From Streptomyces phaeolivaceus (GTDB lineage: Bacteria; Actinomycetota; Actinomycetes; Streptomycetales; Streptomycetaceae), in the NCBI RefSeq assembly GCF_009184865.1, contig NZ_CP045096.1, forward strand, positions 1,240,001 through 1,304,000: a DNA stretch of 64,000 bases, read 5' to 3'. The notes below the pieces were generated by a model. The model was given only the letters and a program-made list of their open reading frames with translations, searched no databases and was not told the origin of the DNA. Below are positions 36,596-44,536 of this stretch, piece after piece. Every line of letters begins with the position of its first letter. The stretch's first letter is position 1. The translations under genes and the position numbers were made by a program.

Positions 36596-37143
36596 CCGAC
36601 AGCATCCCGCCCGCCGGAACCCCGGACCAGGCGCCGGAGGACCCGCACGCCCGGTTCACCGAGTTCTTCGACACGTACTACAGACAGGCGGTGACGTTCG
36701 TCCATCTCCAGGCGCCGAGCGCGGACGTCGAGGAGATCGTCGCGAACGCGTTCGTCGAGATCCTCACGCGCTGGACGGCGATCGGGAACCCCCGCGCGTA
36801 CCTGTTCAGGACGCTCAGGAACGGCATCACGAAACACCACCGCGACTGGCGGAAGGAAGCCCGTCTGGAGGCCCGTCTGCAGGAGCGGTTGAGCGTCGAC
36901 GGGCCGCACCGGAGCGCCGCCGACCCGCTGGAGGGGAAGATCGCCCATGACGACGTCATCGCCGCCTTCCAGCAACTTCCGCCGGCCATGCGGGAGATCG
37001 CGGTCATGAGCTGGATGCTGCACAAGCCACCGGACCAGGTCGCCGAGGAACTGGGCAAGAGCCGCAGCACCGTGACCACCCAACTGACACATGCCGCCAG
37101 ACGGCTCCAGGAGTTCTTCGGCACGAGAGAGGAGGAACGATGA
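36592..37143 (+). CDS. ECF-type RNA polymerase sigma factor
   Basis: A 183-residue sigma-70 family ECF sigma factor. Region 2 is FTEFFDTYYRQAVTFVHLQAPSADVEEIVANAFVEIL, and region 4 is LPPAMREIAVMSWMLHKPPDQVAEELGKSRSTVTTQLTHAARRL. The length is normal for an ECF. GTG 36592 overlaps the preceding small gene and the ATG of the downstream gene overlaps its stop, so three genes are coupled. The downstream DUF5667 membrane protein probably acts as its regulator. Confidence 0.9.
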   Translation: MTDSIPPAGTPDQAPEDPHARFTEFFDTYYRQAVTFVHLQAPSADVEEIVANAFVEILTRWTAIGNPRAYLFRTLRNGITKHHRDWRKEARLEARLQERLSVDGPHRSAADPLEGKIAHDDVIAAFQQLPPAMREIAVMSWMLHKPPDQVAEELGKSRSTVTTQLTHAARRLQEFFGTREEER

Positions 37144-38369
37144 CACGGGAGACACCCGAAGCGAGGCCCGGCACCCGACCGGACGCCCTGGTCGCTGACC
37201 GCCTCGCCCTGGCCGAGGCCCACCTCGACACCCACCTTCCGCTGCTCACCGCCGAAGCCCAGGCCGCCATGCTGGCCAGGGTCCGGCGGACCGCCGCACG
37301 CCCGGCCACGGCGGCGGCGCGCCGGTCCGCCGGCGCGGCCGGATCCGGGGACGCCGCCGTCCCGACCGTGCCGACGGTGGCGACGGCCGCCCGGGACGGT
37401 TCCGACGCGGTCCTTTCCGGGGCCGGCGCGGGCACGGTGCTCGTCCTGACACCCCAGCGCCGAGCGGCAGCGCTCGCACAGGCCCTGGAGCACCCCGCGG
37501 GCGCCCCGGGCCAAGGGAGCGGCACGGACTCGGCCGACGCGGCACCCGAGCAGTCCCGGCTCGTCGCCCTGGCGGACGCGCTGCGCTCCCTGCCGCATCC
37601 GGCACTGGATCCCGAGGTGAAGGCCGCGCAGCGCGCGCGGCTGGTCGCCGCCGTGGAACGGACGCACGGGGAGACCGCCGCCGCGTCCCGGGTGCCGGAA
37701 CAGCGGACGCAGCCGCGCCCCGGACGCGACTTCGCGCGCGGACCGCGTTCCCGATGGGCCCGTACGCTCGTCGTCCTCGGTGTCGCCCTCGGGGTCACGG
37801 CGGGAACCCTGACCGGCGTCGCCGCCGCCAGTACGGACGCCCTGCCCGGCGACTCGCTGTACGGCGTCAAGCGAGGCATCGAGGACTTCCGTCTCACCTG
37901 GGCGGACGGGGACACCGAGCGGGGCGAGGTCTACCTCGGGCTCGCGGCCACGCGGCTGCACGAACTGGACGCGCTGACGGACCGGATCGCCCGGGACAAC
38001 GCGCAGGCCGACCTGTACACGATCGAGCTCTCCAGCACCCTGACCGACCTGGACGAGGACGCCTCCGCGGGGCGGCGGCTGCTCGTCGCCGTGATGAGCA
38101 CGGGGGACTCACGCGACCCGGTGCGGGTGCTGTCGTCGTTCTCCGACGCCCACCGGGAGGAATGGGGACAGGTCCGCGACCGGCTCCCGGCCGGGCTGGA
38201 CGACGTCGCCGGTCGGGTCACGTTCACCTTCGACTCCATCGACGAGGTGACACGGCCCCGGCCGTCACCGGTCCCGCCGATCCTCCGCTCCTCCCCCTCG
38301 CACCTGCCCGTGCTCCCGGGGCGGTTCGTGGACACCGGCGGGGCGGCACACCGGCCGGTCGGCGTCTGA
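37140..38369 (+). CDS. DUF5667 membrane protein (putative sigma regulator)
   Basis: A 409-residue protein with a single transmembrane helix near residue 210 (RWARTLVVLGVALGVTAGTLTGVAA), a long Ala/Arg/Pro-rich cytoplasmic N-terminus, and an exported DUF5667 domain beginning LPGDSLYGVKRGIEDFRLTWADGDTERGEVYLGLAATRLHELDALT. ATGA overlap with the sigma gene shows translational coupling, as in anti-sigma pairs. No zinc-binding HxxxCxxC anti-sigma motif is present, so an anti-sigma role is inferred only from the arrangement. Confidence 0.85.
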   Translation: MTRETPEARPGTRPDALVADRLALAEAHLDTHLPLLTAEAQAAMLARVRRTAARPATAAARRSAGAAGSGDAAVPTVPTVATAARDGSDAVLSGAGAGTVLVLTPQRRAAALAQALEHPAGAPGQGSGTDSADAAPEQSRLVALADALRSLPHPALDPEVKAAQRARLVAAVERTHGETAAASRVPEQRTQPRPGRDFARGPRSRWARTLVVLGVALGVTAGTLTGVAAASTDALPGDSLYGVKRGIEDFRLTWADGDTERGEVYLGLAATRLHELDALTDRIARDNAQADLYTIELSSTLTDLDEDASAGRRLLVAVMSTGDSRDPVRVLSSFSDAHREEWGQVRDRLPAGLDDVAGRVTFTFDSIDEVTRPRPSPVPPILRSSPSHLPVLPGRFVDTGGAAHRPVGV

Positions 38370-38375
38370 GTGCTC

Positions 38376-38403
38376 GGGGCGGGCCGAATCCACGGCCCGC
38401 CCC
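38376..38403. terminator. Perfect 10-bp hairpin terminator
   Basis: GGGGCGGGCC (38376-38385) and GGCCCGCCCC (38394-38403), loop 8 nt, lie seven bases after the DUF5667 stop and before the 3' end of the convergent cupin gene. Confidence 0.75.
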
Positions 38404-38415
38404 GGGCCGGGCCCG

Positions 38416-39156
38416 CTAGGGCGACGGACGGTAGACGTCCAACCGCCCGCACATCCCGAACTTCCCGTACGCGGACGGCTCCTCGGCCCGTACGACGGCG
38501 TCGGCGAGGTGCGACACGTCCCCCCGCTCCAACCGGTCCAACTGCTCCCCGGTCACCGCGGCGGCGGCCCGCGCGCCCCGCTCCCACCGCGCCCGCCACT
38601 CCGCGAGCCGGGGCCGTACGAGCGCGGCGGCGGCCCGGTGGAACGCGGCGAGCGGCTCGGGGCCGGAGGCGTCGCGCAGGGCCCGGTAGCCCTTCAGCGC
38701 GAGATCCCGCCGGGCGCGGGCGACCCGCTCCTGCTCCTCCTCCGGCGCGTCCACCGGGATACGGGTGGCGGCGGCGTACGTCTCCGGATCGGTCAGATGC
38801 TCCGGGGGCAGGGTGAGGACGGCGTCGCCCGCCTCCGGGAGCCCGCTGTTCTGCATGAGGACGGTGATCCGCAGATCGTCCTCGTTGACCAGCCGGTGGA
38901 TGGTGCCGGGCGTGAACCAGGCGACCGTCCCGGGCGCCAGCGGCGTCACCTCGTACCCGGAGGTCGTCAGCGTCTGCACGGCCCCGCGCCCGCCGGTGAC
39001 GACGTACGCCTCCGAACAGGTCAGATGCATATGGGGAGTTCCGCCGCAGACCCCGTCCGTCGCGGGCCAGTCGTACACGGACAGGTGCGAGACGGCGACC
39101 CCGCCCGGCAGTCCCTCGAAGCCCGCGAAGCCCTCGTGGCCCTCGTCGCCGTTCAC
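38416..39156 (-). CDS. Cupin domain protein, third gene of a Gfo/PmoA operon
   Basis: A 246-residue protein. The N-terminal part is a cupin (PHMHLTCSEAYVVTGGRGAVQTLTTSGYEVTPLAPGTVAWFTPGTIHRLVN; His pairs HMH and TIHR likely bind metal), followed by an Arg/Ala-rich helical tail. GTG 39156 overlaps the end of the PmoA-like gene (GTGA). It is probably part of a carbohydrate or related catabolic operon with the two upstream genes. Confidence 0.82.
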   Translation of the reverse strand: MNGDEGHEGFAGFEGLPGGVAVSHLSVYDWPATDGVCGGTPHMHLTCSEAYVVTGGRGAVQTLTTSGYEVTPLAPGTVAWFTPGTIHRLVNEDDLRITVLMQNSGLPEAGDAVLTLPPEHLTDPETYAAATRIPVDAPEEEQERVARARRDLALKGYRALRDASGPEPLAAFHRAAAALVRPRLAEWRARWERGARAAAAVTGEQLDRLERGDVSHLADAVVRAEEPSAYGKFGMCGRLDVYRPSP

Positions 39157-40088
39157 CACGGATGCGCCTCCAGGTACTTGGCGATCTCCTCCCGCTCCCA
39201 GGAGCCGTCCGCCACGACGATCCGGTAGCGGCGGGTGAGCGTGTCGCCGGGGGCCAGCTCCAGTTCGTCGTAGAAGGCCCAGGAGGGGGCGACGGCGGCG
39301 AACGGCTCGTTGCGGACGAACCAGTGCGCCGGGTGGGCTCCCTCGGCTCCCGTGTGGTCGTTCTCGGGCGCGTGCGCGAAGACGAGCGTGGCGTGGCCGT
39401 CGGTGCCGTCGTGCTCGCCCGAGTAGGCCAGCCAGGGCGCCTGCCCGCCCATCAGCTCGGGTCCCTCGGCGTCGGGCCCGATGATCCGCCCGTCCCGGAA
39501 GGCCCGCGGGCCGCGCCAGAACAGGCCCGTGTAACCGGCCATCTCGCGCCCGGCGGTCGTCGGGCTGCCGAACAGCAGTGGCTCGTCCCGGCGGTTGGTG
39601 ATCGCGCTCGTCCAGGTCAGCGCCCAGGAACCCGACTCGGTGTCGACGTCGTGGATCTCGATCCGGCGCTCCTCGTCGGCCCACAGCTCCCCGGTGTACG
39701 GATGCCAGGTCAGCCGCTCGGCGATCACGACCCGCTCGCCGTCCGACTCGACGACGTCGAAGCCGATGTGGGTCATCGAGCCGACCCGCTCGGGGATCGG
39801 CAGATAACCCTCGCCGTGCACATAGGAGTTGCCGCCCCACAGGTTCTGGCCCGACAGGTGCGAGGCGGTGAGCTGCAGGCCCTTGTGCCAGCGGTGGTCG
39901 TTGGGCCGGAAGTCGGTGACGACATCCCCGGCCAGCGTCCGGATTGGGTGCAGATACGGCTTCGGCGCCTCCCAGGCCGCCTCCGGCCGGTAGACATAGC
40001 TCAACAGCTCGACACCGGTGGCGGGTTCGGTGACCGTGATCCGGTCGCCGTGCGCGTGGACGACGCGCAGCCCGTCGTGGAAGGTCAT
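39153..40088 (-). CDS. PmoA-like/DUF6807 family protein
   Basis: A 311-residue beta-rich protein of the family once annotated methane-oxygenase PmoA-like (now DUF6807). Conserved blocks are PYLHPIRTLAGDVVTDFRPNDHRWHKGLQ, GNSYVHGEGYL and GSPTTAGREMAGYTGLFWRGPR. The name PmoA is historical; the fold is galactose-mutarotase-like and it is found next to Gfo/Idh/MocA oxidoreductases. ATGA overlap with the oxidoreductase upstream; likely sugar-acid related catabolism. No signal peptide. Confidence 0.85.
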   Translation of the reverse strand: MTFHDGLRVVHAHGDRITVTEPATGVELLSYVYRPEAAWEAPKPYLHPIRTLAGDVVTDFRPNDHRWHKGLQLTASHLSGQNLWGGNSYVHGEGYLPIPERVGSMTHIGFDVVESDGERVVIAERLTWHPYTGELWADEERRIEIHDVDTESGSWALTWTSAITNRRDEPLLFGSPTTAGREMAGYTGLFWRGPRAFRDGRIIGPDAEGPELMGGQAPWLAYSGEHDGTDGHATLVFAHAPENDHTGAEGAHPAHWFVRNEPFAAVAPSWAFYDELELAPGDTLTRRYRIVVADGSWEREEIAKYLEAHPW

Positions 40089-41332
40089 GCGGAGATCTCC
40101 TCACTCGTGCCGGCGGGGTTCGCGGCGCCTGAGCCCGCGCCGGCGGACACCTGGGCGGTTCCGGGCGCCCACCCGGGGGCGCCTCCGTGCATGGCCGTGT
40201 GGAACGGGTCGCCGGGCCCGATCTCCCCACGCCGTACGGTCGCGTCCGTGAACGCCGACTTGTACAGCGCGGCGATCAGCTCCAGGCTCATCCGCCCGTC
40301 GGCGCCGCTGCTGCACGGACGCTCGCCCGCGCGCATGCTGGCCACCAGCTCGCGCAGCTGGGCGACGTGCGAGCTGGGCACGTCCTCGCCGAAGTCCCGC
40401 CAGGCCGCCGCGTCCGCGTCGGAGGTGCCCGGGGCCGGGGTGACGGACCAGTCGGCGTTGGAGTGGCCGTACAGATGGGTCAGTTCGACGGTGGCGCGTT
40501 CGCAGTCGACGCGGATGCGACTGACCTCGTCGGGGCTGAGGACACTGTTGACGACGGTGGCCAGCGCGCCGCTCTCGAAGCGCACGAGGGCCGTGGAGAC
40601 GTCCTCGGTCTCCACGTCATGGACGAGCCGCCCGGCCATGGCCCGGACCTCGCTCCACGGGCCGAGCAGATCGAGCAGCAGATCCATCTGGTGGATGCCG
40701 TGGCCCATGGCGGGTCCGCCGCCCTCGGTGGCCCAGCGTCCGCGCCACGGGACGGCGTAGTAGGCGGTGTCGCGGTACCAGGTCGTCTGGCAGTGCGCGA
40801 CGAGCGGGCGCCCGAGACTCCCCTCCGCGAGGAGCTTCCGCACATGCCGCGCGCCCGAGCCGAAGCGGTGCTGGAAGACGATCGAGGCGTACGGCCCACC
40901 GGTCTCCGCGCCCTCCTCCGCCTCGACGGCGTCGAAGTCGGCGAGCGTCGGCACCGGCGGCTTCTCGCACCACACCCAGGCACCGGCCCGCAGCGCGGCG
41001 ACGGTCTGGTCACGGTGCAGGGTGGGCGGGGTGCAGATGCTGACCAGGTCGGGCCGCACCTCCGCCAGCATGCGGTCCAGATCGGTGTAGCCGTGCGGGA
41101 TGCCGTGCTCCGCGCAGAACTTGGCCACCGCGTCGGCATCGATGTCGACGGCGGCGACGACCTCGGTCTCGCCCTCCTCGGCGAGCCGCGCGAGCGCGGG
41201 CAGATGCGAGCCACCGCCGATGGCGCCGATGCCGATGATCGCGGCGCGGACACGACGGCCGGCGAGCGGGGCCGGGGCGTTGTTCGGCAGCTGGTCCGGG
41301 GTCGGGCTCGGGTCGTTGCTGGGTGTGGGCAT
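40085..41332 (-). CDS. Gfo/Idh/MocA family oxidoreductase (first gene of operon)
   Basis: A 415-residue NAD(P)-dependent sugar dehydrogenase-like enzyme. The N-terminal Rossmann motif is RAAIIGIGAIGGGSHLPAL, the catalytic EKP motif is WCEKPPVPT, and the C-terminal part has GHGIHQMDLLLDLLG. The C-terminus has an added Gly/Ala-rich tail. ATG 41332 is chosen over an in-frame ATG at 41461, which lies within the promoter. It leads the coupled PmoA-like and cupin genes. Confidence 0.9.
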   Translation of the reverse strand: MPTPSNDPSPTPDQLPNNAPAPLAGRRVRAAIIGIGAIGGGSHLPALARLAEEGETEVVAAVDIDADAVAKFCAEHGIPHGYTDLDRMLAEVRPDLVSICTPPTLHRDQTVAALRAGAWVWCEKPPVPTLADFDAVEAEEGAETGGPYASIVFQHRFGSGARHVRKLLAEGSLGRPLVAHCQTTWYRDTAYYAVPWRGRWATEGGGPAMGHGIHQMDLLLDLLGPWSEVRAMAGRLVHDVETEDVSTALVRFESGALATVVNSVLSPDEVSRIRVDCERATVELTHLYGHSNADWSVTPAPGTSDADAAAWRDFGEDVPSSHVAQLRELVASMRAGERPCSSGADGRMSLELIAALYKSAFTDATVRRGEIGPGDPFHTAMHGGAPGWAPGTAQVSAGAGSGAANPAGTSEEISA

Positions 41333-41421
41333 GGACGTGATCAGCACTCCATCGAACGTGACATCGGACGGTGGCGAACGCCTGGTGGCGGGGGTTCCGG
41401 CGGAACGGCGACCCTCACCAC

Positions 41422-41474
41422 GGCAAGCGCTTTCCCTCGCCAGCAACGTATGTGCGGACATAGTGACTGGTCAA
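41422..41474 (-). promoter_or_regulatory. Promoter with LacI-type operator upstream of the Gfo/PmoA/cupin operon
   Basis: On the minus strand TTGACC (41474-41469), 18 bp, TACGTT (41450-41445) form a good -35/-10 pair; GGAAAGCGCTTGCC (41435-41422), a LacI-family-type palindrome around GCGC, sits about 10 bp downstream over the expected start point. TATGTCCGCACATA (41462-41449), another palindrome, lies between the boxes. No LacI gene is in the window. Confidence 0.6.
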
Positions 41475-41691
41475 CACCGCGGATCCGGCCGTTCCACGCC
41501 TCGGAACGCCCGCGCTCCACCCGTCCCCCGCACACCCTCCGCCCGCCCCTCGCCCGGCCCTGCGAAACCCCTGTGACAGCCCTGTCCCCAAGGGGCGCTA
41601 GGCTGCCCCCCAGAACCTGTGATCACCCGCCCCGCGGCGCGGCACGTCTTCCGTCGGCCCTCCACGATCAGCGCTTGGACCACGTAACTTC

Positions 41692-42567
41692 ATGTCTTGG
41701 TTTGAATCCCTCATCCTCGGACTCGTCCAGGGGCTGACCGAATTCCTCCCCGTCTCCTCCAGCGCGCACCTGCGCCTGACCGCGGCCTTCTCCGGCTGGG
41801 AGGACCCGGGCGCGGCCTTCACCGCGATCACCCAGATCGGCACCGAGGCGGCCGTGCTGATCTACTTCCGCAAGGACATCGCCAACATCATCTCGGCGTG
41901 GTCCCGCTCCCTGTTCAACAAGGAGATGCGCGCCGACCACGACGCCCAGATGGGCTGGCTGGTGATCGTCGGCTCGATCCCGATCGGTGTCCTCGGTGTG
42001 ACGCTCAAGGACCAGATCGAGGGCCCCTTCCGTGATCTGCGCCTCACGGCGACGATGCTGATCGTCATGGGCATCGTCCTGGGCGTGGCGGACCGGCTGG
42101 CCGCGCGCGACGAGACGGGCGGCAAGCACCGCGCCGCCAAGGAGCGCAAGAGCCTCGAACAGCTCAGCATCAAGGACGGTCTGATCTTCGGCCTCTGCCA
42201 GGCCATGGCCCTGATCCCCGGCGTCTCCCGCTCCGGCGCCACCATCAGCGGTGGCCTGCTGATGGGCTACAAGCGCGAGGCCGCGGCCCGCTACTCCTTC
42301 CTCCTCGCCATCCCGGCCGTGATCGCCTCGGGCGGCTACGAGTTGAAGGACGCGATGGAGGGCGGCCATGTCTCCTGGGGCCCGACGATCTTCGCCACGA
42401 TCATCGCGTTCTTCGTCGGCTACGCAGTCATCGCATGGTTCATGAAGTTCATTTCCACCAAGAGCTTCATGCCGTTCGTCTGGTACCGCATCGCGCTCGG
42501 CATCGTGATCGTGGTCCTGGTCTCCATGGGCGTCCTGAGCCCGCACGCGGGCGAGTCGGCGGGCTGA
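41692..42567 (+). CDS. uppP: Undecaprenyl-diphosphatase UppP (BacA)
   Basis: A 291-residue membrane protein. Both family motifs are present: EFLPVSSSAHL near residue 17 and PGVSRSGATISGG near residue 178. It dephosphorylates undecaprenyl pyrophosphate, recycling the lipid carrier of the wall and giving bacitracin resistance. The insert of polar residues in the middle (RDETGGKHRAAKERKS) is a cytoplasmic loop. ATG 41692 is the natural start. It is divergent from the Gfo operon; the 359-bp gap also holds the operator described above. Confidence 0.95.
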   Translation: MSWFESLILGLVQGLTEFLPVSSSAHLRLTAAFSGWEDPGAAFTAITQIGTEAAVLIYFRKDIANIISAWSRSLFNKEMRADHDAQMGWLVIVGSIPIGVLGVTLKDQIEGPFRDLRLTATMLIVMGIVLGVADRLAARDETGGKHRAAKERKSLEQLSIKDGLIFGLCQAMALIPGVSRSGATISGGLLMGYKREAAARYSFLLAIPAVIASGGYELKDAMEGGHVSWGPTIFATIIAFFVGYAVIAWFMKFISTKSFMPFVWYRIALGIVIVVLVSMGVLSPHAGESAG

Positions 42568-42575
42568 GCGCCCTC

Positions 42576-42592
42576 CGGCCCGACCGGGGCCG
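42576..42592. terminator. Short hairpin after uppP
   Basis: CGGCCC (42576-42581) and GGGCCG (42587-42592) are complementary with a 5-nt loop, immediately after the uppP stop. Confidence 0.45.
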
Positions 42593-42702
42593 CCCCTCCC
42601 CCGGACTCCCCGATCCCCCAACTCCCCTCAGTGACCAACCACATACGACATCCGTAGCCGCCCAGTAGCGCAGTGTCAGTCCCGGCGCCTACTCTTGTCC
42701 GC

Positions 42703-42882
42703 ATGTCCCCCGATTCCCTTGTCCGTGGTTCCGTGCGGTCCGCCGCCGACTTGAACGACCAGATCCGAGCGTTGTGGCGACACGCGGGCGGATCGCTTTC
42801 GGCACAGGAGCGGGCGGAGTACGAGCTGTTGGTCGTGGAGTGGGCGGCGGCGATACGCGGAGACATCATCGAGGCCGCGTGA
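42703..42882 (+). CDS. Small conserved-looking protein (59 residues)
   Basis: ATG 42703 gives a 59-residue acidic helical protein (VRGSVRSAADLNDQIRALWRHAGGSLSAQERAEYELLVVEWAAAIRGD). A TACTCT box lies 7-8 bases upstream with no good ribosome site, so it could be leaderless; GTG 42673 is an alternative start. Its stop overlaps the GTG of the next gene (GTGA). I do not recognise a family, but the coding bias looks real. Confidence 0.6.
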   Translation: MSPDSLVRGSVRSAADLNDQIRALWRHAGGSLSAQERAEYELLVVEWAAAIRGDIIEAA

Positions 42883-43796
42883 CCGCGCCGTCCCGCCCGG
42901 CCGCCGAGCGGGACGACATCCCCGGCGGCCTGATCATCTTCCTCAACGGCACGTCCAGTTCGGGCAAGTCGACCCTCGCGACGCAACTGCTGCGCGTCCT
43001 CGACGAACCGGCCTTCCACATCCCGGTCGACACGTTCCACGCCATGCGCACACCCCGAGAACTGCCACCGGAACGACTCAACGCGGTCCTGCACGACACC
43101 TGGCGGGGCTACCACCGCGCGGTCGCCGGGATGGCCGCCGCGGGAAACACCGTCGTCATGGACCATGTCCTGAGCGCGGAATGGCGGCTACGGGACTGCC
43201 TCGACCTCTTCGTGCCGCAGGACGTCGTGTTCGTCGGCGTGCACTGCCCCCGCGCCGAACTGGAACGCCGCGAACGGGAACGGGGCGACCGCCCGGCGGG
43301 ACTTGCCGCACGGCAGCTGGACCAGGTGCACTCCCACGGTCTCTACGACATCGAGTGCGACACAAGCCGCACGGACCCCCTCCCCTGCGCCCTGCGCATC
43401 AAGGAGTTCCTGCCCCACCGCCCCAGACCGACGGCGTTCGAGCGACTCCGCGCCCTGAAAGGGGCGCGGGGAACCGCGCGAGCAAGCACACCCGCACCCG
43501 CACCCGCACCCGCACCCGCACCCGCACCCGCACCCGCACCCGCACCCGCACCCGCACCCGCACCCGGCCAACGACCGTACCCCGCACGGCGCTTCACCGC
43601 CCCCCTGAGACCCGCAACACCGCCCCCGTCGTGTACGACGCCTCCGGCGACATCAACCACGCGATCGCCGAGGCGATCTCATCCGCACGCCCCGGCCGCC
43701 GCAGCGGCACGGACGCGGCGATTCGCTCCGGCCGTTCCGGATCCCCCATCCGCGCATGGATCTCCGTGTCGATCACCCCGGGCGCCACCGCGTTGA
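42879..43796 (+). CDS. Chloramphenicol-phosphotransferase-like kinase with run-on C-terminus
   Basis: Starts at GTG 42879 in a GTGA overlap. Residues ~1-195 match the CPT/P-loop kinase family (LIIFLNGTSSSGKSTLA Walker A, DTFHAMRTP, MDHVLSAEWR, GLYDIE). The natural end would be near residue 190-195, but the dispersed GC-rich repeat (43457-43481) and 13 CACCCG repeats replace the expected stop region, so the frame continues as a Pro-Ala tract and then ~75 residues antisense to the SDR gene. The C-terminal extension is probably not functional. It may phosphorylate a small molecule or nucleotide. Confidence 0.75.
   Translation: MTAPSRPAAERDDIPGGLIIFLNGTSSSGKSTLATQLLRVLDEPAFHIPVDTFHAMRTPRELPPERLNAVLHDTWRGYHRAVAGMAAAGNTVVMDHVLSAEWRLRDCLDLFVPQDVVFVGVHCPRAELERRERERGDRPAGLAARQLDQVHSHGLYDIECDTSRTDPLPCALRIKEFLPHRPRPTAFERLRALKGARGTARASTPAPAPAPAPAPAPAPAPAPAPAPAPGQRPYPARRFTAPLRPATPPPSCTTPPATSTTRSPRRSHPHAPAAAAARTRRFAPAVPDPPSAHGSPCRSPRAPPR
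43457..43481. repeat. Copy of the dispersed GC-rich repeat inside the kinase reading frame
   Basis: The 25-bp sequence is identical to 31774-31798 and lies in frame within the kinase gene, immediately before the CACCCG array. Confidence 0.85.
43489..43566. repeat. Thirteen tandem CACCCG hexanucleotides
   Basis: 78 bp of perfect CACCCG units encode (PA)n on the + strand. Copy-number change is in frame (6 bp) and expected to be frequent by slippage. Confidence 0.95.
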
Positions 43797-44334
43797 CCCG
43801 GATACCGTCCGGCCCGAGCTCCTTCGCCAGCCCCGTCGTCAGCGTGTCGACCGCCGCCTTGGTCGCCGCGTAGTGGACGTACTCACCGGGACTGCCCAAC
43901 GTGGCCGCCGCCGAGGACACGTTGACGATGGCACCGCTCCCCGAGGCCGCCATCACCCTGGCCGCCCGGCGCGAACACAGCAGCACCCCGAGGAGGTTGA
44001 CCTCCACCACCCGCCGCAGCACCTCCGTGTCGGTGTCCGCCAGCCTCCCGAACGGCCCCGTCACCCCGGCGTTGTTGACCAGCCCCGTCACCGCCCCCAG
44101 CCGCTCCGCCGCCGTCTCGAACAGCCGGTCCACATCGGCCTCCACCGAGGTGTCGGCCCTGACGGTGACGCACCGCGCCCCGTTCGCCCGCACACCCGTG
44201 GCGATCCACTCGGCGGCGGCCCCGTCGTTGACGTACCCCACGACCACGTCGTGACCGTCCGCCGCGAGCCGCAGACAGGTCGCGGCACCGATCCCCCGGC
44301 TCCCACCCGTGACCACCGTGACCGGACGTGACAT
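43594..44334 (-). CDS. SDR family oxidoreductase (FabG-like)
   Basis: A 246-residue short-chain dehydrogenase. TGGSRGIGAATC is the cofactor motif, NNAG is present, and the active-site triad is S in NVSSAAATLG with YVHYAATKAAV (YxxxK). It ends in GAVLRVSGGR. It would reduce or oxidise a carbonyl/alcohol using NADP(H); substrate unknown. ATG 44334 is the natural start. Its 3' end overlaps the run-on tail of the kinase gene by about 200 bp. Confidence 0.9.
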   Translation of the reverse strand: MSRPVTVVTGGSRGIGAATCLRLAADGHDVVVGYVNDGAAAEWIATGVRANGARCVTVRADTSVEADVDRLFETAAERLGAVTGLVNNAGVTGPFGRLADTDTEVLRRVVEVNLLGVLLCSRRAARVMAASGSGAIVNVSSAAATLGSPGEYVHYAATKAAVDTLTTGLAKELGPDGIRVNAVAPGVIDTEIHARMGDPERPERIAASVPLRRPGRADEIASAIAWLMSPEASYTTGAVLRVSGGR

Positions 44335-44536
44335 CCCAACCTCCCTGACAGCGCACTCGGCGACCGATCATCCTACGATCGCGGCCCACCCGCCGTCTTC
44401 GGCGTATGCCGCGCAACAAGGCGAGGGCAACCATTCCGGCCCCGGCGGCGACAGATGAGTGGCAAGCTCCTTTCACGCGAGCCCCACACGCCTCATGCTT
44501 TCTCCCGAACCACGCATGGAACCGAAGGACTTGAAC

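Noticed and set aside
43489..43566. CACCCG array as a CRISPR-like array
   Set aside because: The units are 6 bp and contiguous without spacers, so it is a simple tandem repeat.
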